8,197 bases of DNA from Verrucomicrobia bacterium UBA6354 (lineage in GTDB: Bacteria > Verrucomicrobiota > Kiritimatiellia > RFP12 > UBA1067): contig DJRS01000137.1 in the NCBI GenBank assembly GCA_002440145.1, positions 1 through 8,197 on the forward strand, in the 5' to 3' direction. Below are positions 1-7,080 of this stretch, piece by piece; the stretch's first letter is position 1, and every line of letters begins with the position of its first letter. The position numbers were made by a program, and so were the translations under genes. The notes beneath the pieces are model-generated. The model searched no databases. It was not told the DNA's origin and saw nothing but the letters and a program-made list of their open reading frames with translations.

Positions 1-167
1 GAGGCGGCCGCCGCCATCCGGAATGGCGACGAGGTTTCGATCGATTTCGATTCGGGCACGATCGTCGACGAGACGACCGGCGCGCGTTTCGCCGCGGAGC
101 CGTTCCCGCCGTTCATGCGCGAACTCATCAAGGCGGGCGGTCTGGCGGCCTATCTGAAAGGCAGAAA

Positions 168-171
<4 letters not shown>
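1..171 (+). CDS. leuD: 3-isopropylmalate dehydratase small subunit, C-terminal part
   Basis: Only the last 56 codons are in the window; the gene starts upstream. LeuD pairs with LeuC to isomerise 2-isopropylmalate to 3-isopropylmalate in leucine synthesis, in the cytoplasm. The visible peptide carries the typical C-terminal pattern of the short LeuD type: a strand reading DFDSGTIVDETTG, then EPFPPFMRELIKAGGLAAYL just before the end. The match to the small-subunit tail (PLPPFL.EI..AGGL..YL) is from memory of the family. The stop TGA (169-171) overlaps the ATG of leuB as ATGA, which supports both the reading frame and the identity. LeuC is expected upstream but cannot be seen. A related aconitase-type small subunit (homoaconitase) is possible, but leuB next door makes leuD much more likely. 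Confidence 0.88.
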
Positions 172-1231
<1,060 letters not shown>

Positions 1232-1235
<4 letters not shown>

Positions 1236-2380
1236 CCAAGCTGGAAGAGGCGCGCGCCAAGATCAACGCCATAGACGAACAGCTCGTCCGTCTTTTCCTC
1301 GAGCGTCTGGAGGTCTCGCGCGAAGTCGCCGCGGCCAAGCGCGAGATGGGGCTGCCGATCACGGATCCCGCCCGGGAACGTGCGATTCTCTCGCACGTCG
1401 CCGAGGAAGTCGGGACGGAGTACGAGAATGACGCGCGTCTCTTCTTTTCCACGCTTTTCAACATTTCAAAGGCGCGTCAGCGCGTCCTCTTGAAGGGCGA
1501 TTCGCCTCTTGTGCGGACGATTCGGGCAGCTCGCGCGGCGACACCCGCACACTTCCCCACGCGGGCCGTCGTGGCGGTTCCGGGCGTCGAGGGCGCCTAC
1601 GCCCAGCAGGCGGCGTCCCTCTTCTTCCGCTTCCCGACGATCCGGTTCGTGGAAGGCTTCGAGCGCGTGTTCGAGGCCGTGGAAAAGGGCGATTGCCCCT
1701 ACGGGGTCCTGCCGGTCGAGAATTCCGCCGCGGGGACCGTGGCCGCCGTCTACGACCTCATGTGCAAGCACCGCTTCCATATCGTGCGCGCGCTCCGACT
1801 GAAGGTCAATCACGTGCTTTTGGCCGTGCCCGGCGCGAGATTGGAGGACATCAAAACCGTTTCCAGCCATCCGCACGCCATAGCCCAGTGCACGAACTTC
1901 CTGAAGAGCCATCCGGCCATAAGCGTCGTTCCCGGGACGAACACGGCGCGCGCGGCCAAGGAACTCGCCGCGAGCGGATGCAAGGAGGCGGCCGTCATCG
2001 CTTCGCGCGCCTGCGCCGAGCTGTACGGGCTCTCGGTCATAGCCGAGGATATCGGAGACGCGGCGTTCAACTATACGCGTTTCATCTGCATTTCGAAGAA
2101 CCTGGAGATCTATCCGGACGCGAACAAGCTCAGCCTGATGTTGACCCTGCCACACCATCCGGGCTCGCTGAATGCGATCATCTCCAAATTCGCGTCCATA
2201 GACGTCAATCTCTCCAAACTTGAATCGCGGCCCATCCCCGGCATGGATTTCGAGTTCCGCTTTACGTTCGACTTCGACGCGACCCCGACCGATCCGCGGG
2301 TGTTGTGCCTGTTGTCGGAGTTGTCGCTAGATCCGGAAATCGAGCATTTCGTCTTTCTCGGGGCTTACGCCGAGAATTGA
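1232..2380 (+). CDS. pheA: Bifunctional chorismate mutase/prephenate dehydratase (P-protein)
   Basis: The 382-residue fusion converts chorismate to prephenate and then to phenylpyruvate, the committed branch to phenylalanine. Residues 1-88 are an AroQ-type chorismate mutase with the active-site set R8, R25, K36, D45, R48, E49 and Q83, matching E. coli R11, R28, K39, D48, R51, E52 and Q88. Residues about 112-290 are the dehydratase, with GVEGAYAQQAA (118-128), PVENSAAGTV (161-170) and the catalytic NYTRF motif (280-284). Residues about 297-377 are an ACT domain with the Phe-binding ESRP motif intact (331-334); the GALV motif reads GSLN (311-314). Length is close to E. coli PheA (386). The open frame extends far upstream inside leuB, but ATG 1232 is chosen because it overlaps the leuB stop, has GGAGG (1223-1227) 4 nt before it, and begins exactly where homology should. 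A terminator follows 20 bases after the stop, so pheA closes the operon. Confidence 0.96.
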
Positions 2381-2400
2381 TTCGCGACATCGCGGGACGG

Positions 2401-2438
2401 ACTCCGGGGGGGGGGGCACGCCCGCCGGAGTTTTCTTT
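2401..2438 (+). terminator. Rho-independent terminator of the leuD-leuB-pheA operon
   Basis: ACTCCGG (2401-2407) pairs with CCGGAGT (2425-2431), and CCC (2421-2423) can extend the stem by pairing with part of the G run. The T-rich tract TTTTCTTT follows directly (2431-2438). The left arm runs into 11 consecutive G residues (2406-2416), so several registers of the stem are possible. It lies 20 bases after the pheA stop, where an operon end is expected. Confidence 0.85.
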
Positions 2439-2506
2439 CCGCGCGTTCCGTGAACGTTGGGCGTTCTCAATTTCCCGGATTCTGTCCGCGGCGCCCGGCG
2501 CGGCGT

Positions 2507-2577
2507 CTGTCAGGACAGGCTTGCAAACGCAAAGGAAAACCGCGTTTGCTTCTGTACAGGGCCATTGTCGGCCGACA
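2507..2577. promoter_or_regulatory. Cluster of inverted repeats upstream of the beta-mannosidase promoter (candidate operators)
   Basis: Four symmetric elements lie in 71 bases. They are CTGTC-AG-GACAG (2507-2518), an 8-bp perfect inverted repeat GCAAACGC/GCGTTTGC around 11 bases (2523-2530 and 2542-2549), the palindrome CTGTACAG (2552-2559), and the 12-bp perfect palindrome TGTCGGCCGACA (2566-2577). All are upstream of the -35 box (2599), the usual place for activator sites or upstream operators. No regulator gene is in the window and I do not recognise the sites as those of a named family. Reading them as binding sites is inference. Confidence 0.5.
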
Positions 2578-2598
2578 TGTCCGCGAAAGCATGCGCGC

Positions 2599-2628
2599 TT
2601 GTGTTTTCGTGCTCCAATATGGTATAAT
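2599..2628 (+). promoter_or_regulatory. Promoter of the beta-mannosidase gene
   Basis: A perfect -10 box TATAAT (2623-2628) is preceded by an extended -10 TGG (2620-2622). A weak -35, TTGTGT (2599-2604), sits 18 bases upstream. Transcription would start near 2635, giving a leader of about 30 bases that contains the ribosome binding site AAAGGAG (2647-2653). The weak -35 beside palindromic elements suits an activator-dependent or otherwise regulated promoter, which is inference. Confidence 0.8.
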
Positions 2629-2665
2629 GAATTCAGCAATGTCTTGAAAGGAGTCCTAAAGCGAT

Positions 2666-5095
2666 ATGAAGAAAGAACTGGGATGCGCCGCCATCGCCCT
2701 GTGTGCGGGTGCGGGGCTGTGGATGCAGAGTGTGTCCGCGGCGGTTGTCGAGCAGGATCTGTCGGGTGTCTGGCGGCTGTCGAACGCGACAAACGAAACG
2801 GTCGAGGTCTGCCCGATAGAGGTTCCGGGCGGCGTGCATTCGGCGCTTCTCGCGGCCGGGCTGATGAAAGATCCATATTGGGGTCGCAACGAGATCGAGA
2901 CGCAATGGGTCGCCAAGGAGGATTGGACGGTGTCGCGCGTCTTCGACGTTTCGCCCGAAATGCTCGCCCATGCGCGCGTCGTTTTGCGCCTGGAGGACTG
3001 CGACACGTTCTGCACGCTGTACGTGAACGGAACCAAAGTCGGCTCGACGTCCAACCGTTTCCGCCGTTGGGATTTCGACGTGAAACCATTTCTCAAGCCG
3101 GGACGGAACGAGATGCGCGGCGTCTTCGCCAGTGCCTGGCGCGTGGCGGACGAAAGGGCGAAGACCCAGACGGGCAAATGCCACATGTCCAACGTGCCGT
3201 GGTGCAAGAACCAGGCGCTCATCCGCAAGCCGGCGTGCCATGCGGGCTGGGACTGGGGCCCCGCGCAGATGATCGCCGGGTTCTGCGGCCCCGTGAAGCT
3301 GATCGCCTCCGACGGCGACCGCATCGACTACGTCCGCACGCGGCAGAAGTGGGCGGACGACCTGTCGCGTTGCACGCTCGAGGTGACGGCGTGGATGGAA
3401 GACGGCACGCAGGAACACCGGACGCTGGAGGTTGAGAATCCGCCGCTTTGGTGGCCGAACGGGTCCGGCGAGCGGAAGTTCCACACCTTCACCGTCGACA
3501 TACGCGGACAGAAGGTGACGCGCAGGATCGGGCTTCGCAAGCTCGAAGTCGTGACGGCGGGCGGCGCGCTTTCGTTCCGCGTGAACAACCGCTCCATCTT
3601 CATGAAGGGCGCCAACTGGATACCGTGCGACGCGTTCGAGAACCGGCAGACGCCGGCGAAGTACCGCGATTTGCTGGAGAGCGCCGCCGCGGCGAACATG
3701 AACATGATCCGCGTGTGGGGCGGCGGGCAGTACGAGAAGGACGCTTTCTACGATCTGTGCGACGAATTGGGGCTGCTGGTCTGGCACGATTTCATGTTCG
3801 CCTGCGCGGTCTACCCGGGGGACAAGGCGTTCCTCGACGATATCGCCGCGGAGTTCGCGCACCAGATCCGCCGCCTGGGCGATCACGCCTGCATCGCCCT
3901 TTGGTGCGGTGACAACGAATGCGTGGGCGCGCTCAACTGGTTCGGAGATCCGCCGGAGGTGAAGGCGGCCAACCGGAAGAATCTGGAGAAGCGCCAGGAG
4001 GTCTCCGCCGCGGCGGTCGCGCTATACGACCCCGACCGCCTCTTCTGGCCGAGTTCGCCCTGCGCCGGGCCGGGGGACTACTCGGACGCCTGGCACGACG
4101 ACTCCAAGGGCGATATGCACAACTGGACCGTCTGGCACGAGAACAAGGGTTTCGAGAACTACTACAAGTACCGTCCGCGCTTCTGCAGCGAATTCGGCTA
4201 CCAGAGCTTCCCCTCGCGCGAAACGGCCGAGACGTTCTGCCTTCCGGAGGACGTGAACCCGACCTCGCCCGATTTCGAGTGGCACCAGAAGAACGCAGGC
4301 GGCAATGCGCGCATGCTGGAGACGATGGCGCGCTACTTCCGCTTCCCGCAGGGAACGGACGCCATACTCTACCTTTCGCAGATCCAGCAGGCGATCGCGA
4401 TGAAAACGGCGATCGAGAATTGGCGCGCCCAACGTCCGCGCTGCTCGGGCACGCTCTTCTGGCAGCTGAACGACAATTGGCCCGTGGCGAGCTGGAGCTC
4501 CCTGGAATACGGCGGCAAATGGAAGCCTCTCCAGCACTTTGCGCGGCGTTTCTACGCGCCTGTCGCCGTCGCCGCCGTGCCGGGGAGCAATGGCGTCGCG
4601 AAGGTCGTCGGTTTCAACGATACGTTCGCGCCCGTTTCGGCGGAGCTCACGGTTTCCGTCCGGGATTACGACGGGCGCGTCCTGAAGACGGCGACGCGGC
4701 CGGTCGTGCTGCCGCCCAATTGCGTGCAGACGCTGGACGTGCAGCCGCGGCGGGAGGACGGGTTCCTCTCCCTGCGGCTCGAGGCGGGGGCGGCGGTGTC
4801 GGAGAACGATTGGTTCTTCGACAGTTTCAAGAACCACGATCTGCCGCGCACCCGGGTTTCCGCCACCGTGGAGAACGGGGCGGAGCCCGGCGTGTTCGAC
4901 GTGGAGCTCGCGACCGGCAAAGCCGCTTTCTTCGTCTGGCTGTCCGTGCCCGGCATTCGCGGCGAATTCGGCGACAACGCCTTCACGCTTTTGCCCGACC
5001 GGCCGCGGAAATTGCGCTTCAAGGCGAAGGAGCCGGTCTCGGCGGAAGCTTTCCGGCGCGCTCTGCGCGTCACCCATCTGCGCGAAACCTACTGA
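2666..5095 (+). CDS. Secreted beta-mannosidase, glycoside hydrolase family 2
   Basis: This 809-residue enzyme is predicted to release beta-linked mannose from the non-reducing ends of mannosides. Residues 1-25 look like a Sec signal peptide: KK start, a hydrophobic core, and QSVSA before A26. No usable lipobox is seen, so periplasmic or extracellular location is expected. Order: N-terminal sugar-binding jelly roll with the beta-mannosidase motif HAGWDWGP (192-199), a short Ig-like domain of about 80 residues (PLWWPNG near its end), then a TIM barrel from about 313 (KGANWIPCDAF, RVWGGG 349-354, VWHDFMFAC). The predicted acid/base is E418 in WCGDNE, and the nucleophile is E509 in SEFG. FWQLNDNWP (598-606) and C-terminal beta domains follow. 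The 91-residue gap between the glutamates fits the family. AAAGGAG (2647-2653) lies 12 nt before ATG. The mature part has 19 cysteines, many for an exported protein. Acting on host or plant glycans is plausible, but no transporter or other glycosidase is in view. Confidence 0.93.
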   Translation: MKKELGCAAIALCAGAGLWMQSVSAAVVEQDLSGVWRLSNATNETVEVCPIEVPGGVHSALLAAGLMKDPYWGRNEIETQWVAKEDWTVSRVFDVSPEMLAHARVVLRLEDCDTFCTLYVNGTKVGSTSNRFRRWDFDVKPFLKPGRNEMRGVFASAWRVADERAKTQTGKCHMSNVPWCKNQALIRKPACHAGWDWGPAQMIAGFCGPVKLIASDGDRIDYVRTRQKWADDLSRCTLEVTAWMEDGTQEHRTLEVENPPLWWPNGSGERKFHTFTVDIRGQKVTRRIGLRKLEVVTAGGALSFRVNNRSIFMKGANWIPCDAFENRQTPAKYRDLLESAAAANMNMIRVWGGGQYEKDAFYDLCDELGLLVWHDFMFACAVYPGDKAFLDDIAAEFAHQIRRLGDHACIALWCGDNECVGALNWFGDPPEVKAANRKNLEKRQEVSAAAVALYDPDRLFWPSSPCAGPGDYSDAWHDDSKGDMHNWTVWHENKGFENYYKYRPRFCSEFGYQSFPSRETAETFCLPEDVNPTSPDFEWHQKNAGGNARMLETMARYFRFPQGTDAILYLSQIQQAIAMKTAIENWRAQRPRCSGTLFWQLNDNWPVASWSSLEYGGKWKPLQHFARRFYAPVAVAAVPGSNGVAKVVGFNDTFAPVSAELTVSVRDYDGRVLKTATRPVVLPPNCVQTLDVQPRREDGFLSLRLEAGAAVSENDWFFDSFKNHDLPRTRVSATVENGAEPGVFDVELATGKAAFFVWLSVPGIRGEFGDNAFTLLPDRPRKLRFKAKEPVSAEAFRRALRVTHLRETY

Positions 5096-5120
5096 GCCGG
5101 ACGGCGGCAGGGCGTCCGGC
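5096..5120 (+). terminator. Stem-loop directly after the beta-mannosidase stop codon
   Basis: GCCGGACG (5096-5103) and CGTCCGGC (5113-5120) form a perfect 8-bp, GC-rich stem around a 9-base loop. The stem begins at the base after TGA. No T tract follows, so it is not a canonical intrinsic terminator. It may protect the 3' end of the message or be a U-less terminator; termination here is inference. Confidence 0.5.
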
Positions 5121-5156
5121 TGGCGCGGGAAAGGTGCAAAAACGGATAAATTCGCG

Positions 5157-5203
5157 ATTCCGCAATATTCCGCTTGCATAGTACGGTCAGAAAAGTGTAT
5201 AAT
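5157..5203 (+). promoter_or_regulatory. Promoter of the rpsT-pgk unit with upstream direct repeat
   Basis: The -10 box TATAAT (5198-5203) lies 18 bases after TTGCAT (5174-5179), a partial -35. Transcription should start near 5210, leaving a leader of about 33 bases. Immediately upstream of the -35 is a direct repeat, ATTCCGC at 5157-5163 and 5167-5173, spaced 10 bases or one helical turn. The stretch before it (about 5135-5156) is A/T-rich and might act as an UP element for this presumably strong promoter. Confidence 0.78.
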
Positions 5204-5242
5204 ATGTGCTCGTAACATCCCGAAAACAGGAGTTGGAACAAC

Positions 5243-5530
5243 ATGGCAAATATCAAAGGTGGTCGCGCCGCACGTAAACGCGATCGTCAGAACGAAAAGG
5301 CGAACAAGCGCAATTCCGTCGCGAAGGCGAAGCTTCACGACGCGCACAAGAAGCTTTTCAAGGCGGCCGAAGCGAATGAGAAGGACGCTGCCGAGAAGAA
5401 GTTCAAGGAGTTCGTCTCCGGTCTGGACAAGGCCGTCAAGAAGGGCATTATCAAGAAGAACACGGCGGATCGCAAGAAAAGCCGCGCTCAATTGAAAGTG
5501 AACAAGATGGCCGCTGCGCCGTCCGTCTGA
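5243..5530 (+). CDS. rpsT: 30S ribosomal protein S20
   Basis: A 95-residue, very basic, lysine-rich, mostly helical protein with the hallmarks of S20, which binds 16S rRNA early in 30S assembly. It opens with MANIKGGRAARKRDRQNEK, as S20 proteins open with MANIKSAKKR. The C-terminal half contains LDKAVKKGIIKKNTADRKKSR (roughly residues 60-80), matching the family's LDRAASKGLIHKNKAARHKSR pattern. The length is slightly above the usual 85-90. ATG 5243 has AGGAG (5228-5232) 10 nt upstream. Codon use is strongly biased (AAG for Lys, CGC for Arg), as expected of a highly expressed gene. It is followed after only 15 bases by pgk with no terminator between, so the two are probably co-transcribed. S20 can autoregulate its own translation in E. 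coli; no such element is evident in the short leader here. Confidence 0.95.
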   Translation: MANIKGGRAARKRDRQNEKANKRNSVAKAKLHDAHKKLFKAAEANEKDAAEKKFKEFVSGLDKAVKKGIIKKNTADRKKSRAQLKVNKMAAAPSV

Positions 5531-5545
5531 AAAGAGGTGCAAGAA

Positions 5546-6838
5546 ATGGACAAGATGACTCTCCGCGACGTGTCGCTCGCCGGCAAGCGCGTTGTGATGC
5601 GCGTCGACTTCAACGTGCCGATGGCGAAAGACGGTTCCGGAAAGATCACGGACGACACGCGCATTGTCGCGGCGCTTCCGTCGATCAAGTACGTGCTCGA
5701 GCAGGGCGGCAGCCTGGTGCTCATGAGCCACCTCGGGCGCCCGAAGGGCAAGGGCTACGAGGCGGCGTTCAGCCTCAAGCCGGTCGCGGAAGAGCTCTCC
5801 AGGAAGCTCGGCCGGGAAGTCAAGTTCGCGCCGGACTGCATGGCGGCGGACGATATCGTCAAGGCGCTCAAGCCGGGCGAAGTCGTGCTTCTCGAGAATA
5901 CGCGCTTCTACAAGGCCGAAGACGGCAAGGTGAAGAAGGATGACGAGAAGAAGGGCATCCACCTCACCGAAGAAGAGTACCAGACCCAGAAGGCGGCGCT
6001 CAAGGCGGCGCGCCAGGAAATGGCGAAGAAGCTCGCCTCCTACGGCGATATCTACTGCAACGACGCGTTCGGCACGGCGCACCGCGCCCACGCTTCGACG
6101 GCGGTCATCGCGGACTACATCCAGCCGGCGGTCTCGGGCTTCCTGCTCGAGAAGGAACTCAAGTTCCTCGGCGACGCGGTCGAGCACCCGGTTCGCCCGT
6201 TCGTGGCGATCCTCGGCGGCGCGAAGGTCTCGGACAAGCTCGCGGTCGTCAAGAATCTCCTCAACAAGGTCGATACGCTCATCATCGGCGGCGGCATGGC
6301 CTACACCTTCAAGAAGGCGCAGGGCTTCAAGATCGGCAATTCGCTTTGCGAAGACGATCAGGTCGCGTATTGCAAGGAAATGCTGGCGCAAGCCGCGTCC
6401 AAGAACGTGAAGATTCTCCTGCCGGTCGACAGCGTCATCGCCGACAAGTTCCCGGCCGAGAAGGACGCGAGCGACGTCGAAATCAAGGTGTGCGAGGGCG
6501 ACATCCCGGACGGGTGGCTCGGTCTGGACATCGGCCCGAAGAGCGTGGCGCTTTTCGCCGAGGCGATCAAGCCGGCCAAGACGGTCGTGTGGAACGGCCC
6601 GATGGGCTGCTTCGAATTCCCGCCTTTCGCCAAGGGCACGTTCGGCGTGTGCGACGCGGTCGCCGGCGTGAAGGCCAATGGCGGCATCTCGATCATCGGC
6701 GGCGGCGACAGCGTCAGCGCGGTGAAGAAGAGCGGCAAGGCGGCCGAGATGTCCCACATCTCGACAGGCGGCGGCGCCTCGCTCGAATTCCTCGAAGGCA
6801 AGATCCTCCCGGGCGTCGCGGCGCTTACGAACAAGTAA
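5546..6838 (+). CDS. pgk: Phosphoglycerate kinase, enlarged N-domain
   Basis: Cytoplasmic glycolytic enzyme that transfers phosphate between 1,3-bisphosphoglycerate and ADP. Diagnostic motifs are RVDFNVP (19-25), SHLGRPKG (61-68), LLENTRF (115-121), NDAFGTAHRAHAST (172-185), GGAKVSDK (224-231), GGGMAYTF (248-255), VWNGPMGCFE (348-357), GGGDS (385-389) and STGGGASLEFLEGK (406-419). At 430 residues it exceeds the usual bacterial 390-400. The excess is mainly a charged insertion at about 127-158 (KVKKDDEKKGIHLTEEEYQ and onward), before KKLASYGDIY. Three in-frame starts exist: GTG 5537, ATG 5546 and ATG 5555. ATG 5546 is preferred because GAGGTG (5534-5539) then lies 6 nt upstream, and MDKMTLRDV matches the family's beginning. 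GTG 5537 overlaps that ribosome binding site. The gene follows rpsT by 15 bases and ends before a strong terminator. Codon use is biased as in rpsT. Confidence 0.97.
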   Translation: MDKMTLRDVSLAGKRVVMRVDFNVPMAKDGSGKITDDTRIVAALPSIKYVLEQGGSLVLMSHLGRPKGKGYEAAFSLKPVAEELSRKLGREVKFAPDCMAADDIVKALKPGEVVLLENTRFYKAEDGKVKKDDEKKGIHLTEEEYQTQKAALKAARQEMAKKLASYGDIYCNDAFGTAHRAHASTAVIADYIQPAVSGFLLEKELKFLGDAVEHPVRPFVAILGGAKVSDKLAVVKNLLNKVDTLIIGGGMAYTFKKAQGFKIGNSLCEDDQVAYCKEMLAQAASKNVKILLPVDSVIADKFPAEKDASDVEIKVCEGDIPDGWLGLDIGPKSVALFAEAIKPAKTVVWNGPMGCFEFPPFAKGTFGVCDAVAGVKANGGISIIGGGDSVSAVKKSGKAAEMSHISTGGGASLEFLEGKILPGVAALTNK

Positions 6839-6861
6839 GCCGTCCGTCGAACGGAAAGAAG

Positions 6862-6897
6862 AAAGGGAAGCACCGCGAACGCGGCGCTTCCTTTTTG
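6862..6897 (+). terminator. Rho-independent terminator after pgk
   Basis: GGAAGC (6866-6871) pairs with GCTTCC (6886-6891), continued inside by CCGC (6873-6876) with GCGG (6881-6884) around a GAAC loop after one A/C mismatch. AAA before the stem faces TTTTT after it (6892-6896), so the hairpin could also work in the reverse direction. It lies about 25 bases after the pgk stop and closes the rpsT-pgk unit. Confidence 0.92.
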
Positions 6898-6914
6898 TTT
6901 CCCCGCGTGGGCTA

Positions 6915-6944
6915 TCAACCGTGCGCGAAATGCAGGAAATGCGG
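6915..6944 (+). repeat. Possible diverged copy of the downstream TTAACC/9-mer repeat
   Basis: The segment reads TCAACC, two bases, then GCGCGAAAT and GCAGGAAAT, then GCGG. The module at 8080-8109 reads TTAACC, two bases, GTAGAAAAT and GTAGAGAAT, then GCAG. Spacing is identical and about 20 of 30 positions match by my hand alignment, with most differences being transitions towards G/C. It lies in the pgk-rfbD gap. Common origin is inference; a chance match is possible at this length. Confidence 0.35.
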
Positions 6945-6962
6945 AAGGTTTCCCCTGTTGCG

Positions 6963-6992
6963 CCGGAACGCCTATGCCCTTGCACCGGAACG
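6963..6992 (+). repeat. Direct repeat CCGGAACG upstream of the rfbD promoter
   Basis: The octamer CCGGAACG occurs at 6963-6970 and again at 6985-6992, 22 bases apart, close to two helical turns. The second copy ends about 31 bases before the -35 box of rfbD. The spacing could suit a dimeric regulator, but no function is shown. Another octamer, GTTTCCCC, also repeats at 6897-6904 and 6948-6955 in the same gap. I see no gene in 6898-7080. Confidence 0.35.
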
Positions 6993-7023
6993 GCCTCCCC
7001 CCGCCAGCCAGTTCCTTCTTTTA

Positions 7024-7052
7024 TTGTCCCCCCGAGCCGGAAATGCTATAAT
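7024..7052 (+). promoter_or_regulatory. Promoter of rfbD
   Basis: TTGTCC (7024-7029, four of six bases matching TTGACA) is 17 bases before a perfect TATAAT (7047-7052). TGC (7044-7046) gives an extended -10. Transcription should start near 7059, with a leader of about 22 bases holding AAGGAG (7071-7076). Confidence 0.85.
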
Positions 7053-7080
7053 GTAGTCCGTCGAAAACATAAGGAGAAAC

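Noticed and set aside
2538..2545. AACCGCGT shared with the terminal repeat (8082-8089)
   Set aside because: Only these eight bases match. The following bases do not continue the 9-mer pattern, so a chance match is more likely.
2450..2647. A 65-codon open frame in the gap before the beta-mannosidase gene
   Set aside because: It has no ribosome binding site, is Arg/Cys-rich with no recognisable pattern, and crosses the palindromes and promoter.
2633..3886. A 417-codon minus-strand open frame over the start of the beta-mannosidase gene
   Set aside because: It has no family motif, its composition is typical of antisense shadow, and it would cover the promoter and signal peptide region of a well-supported gene.
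5537..5545. GTG 5537 as the pgk start
   Set aside because: This codon is part of the GAGGTG ribosome binding site that serves ATG 5546. Starting there would leave the gene without its own binding site and add residues not typical of Pgk.
4022..6985. A 987-codon open frame on the minus strand across the beta-mannosidase, rpsT and pgk genes
   Set aside because: It lies antisense to three genes with unmistakable motifs. Its product is an Arg/His/Leu/Val-rich shadow with no recognisable domain, and long antisense frames are common in GC-rich DNA with biased codons.
6921..7080. Open frame between pgk and rfbD
   Set aside because: It has no ribosome binding site or recognisable product, and it runs through the rfbD promoter into rfbD out of frame.
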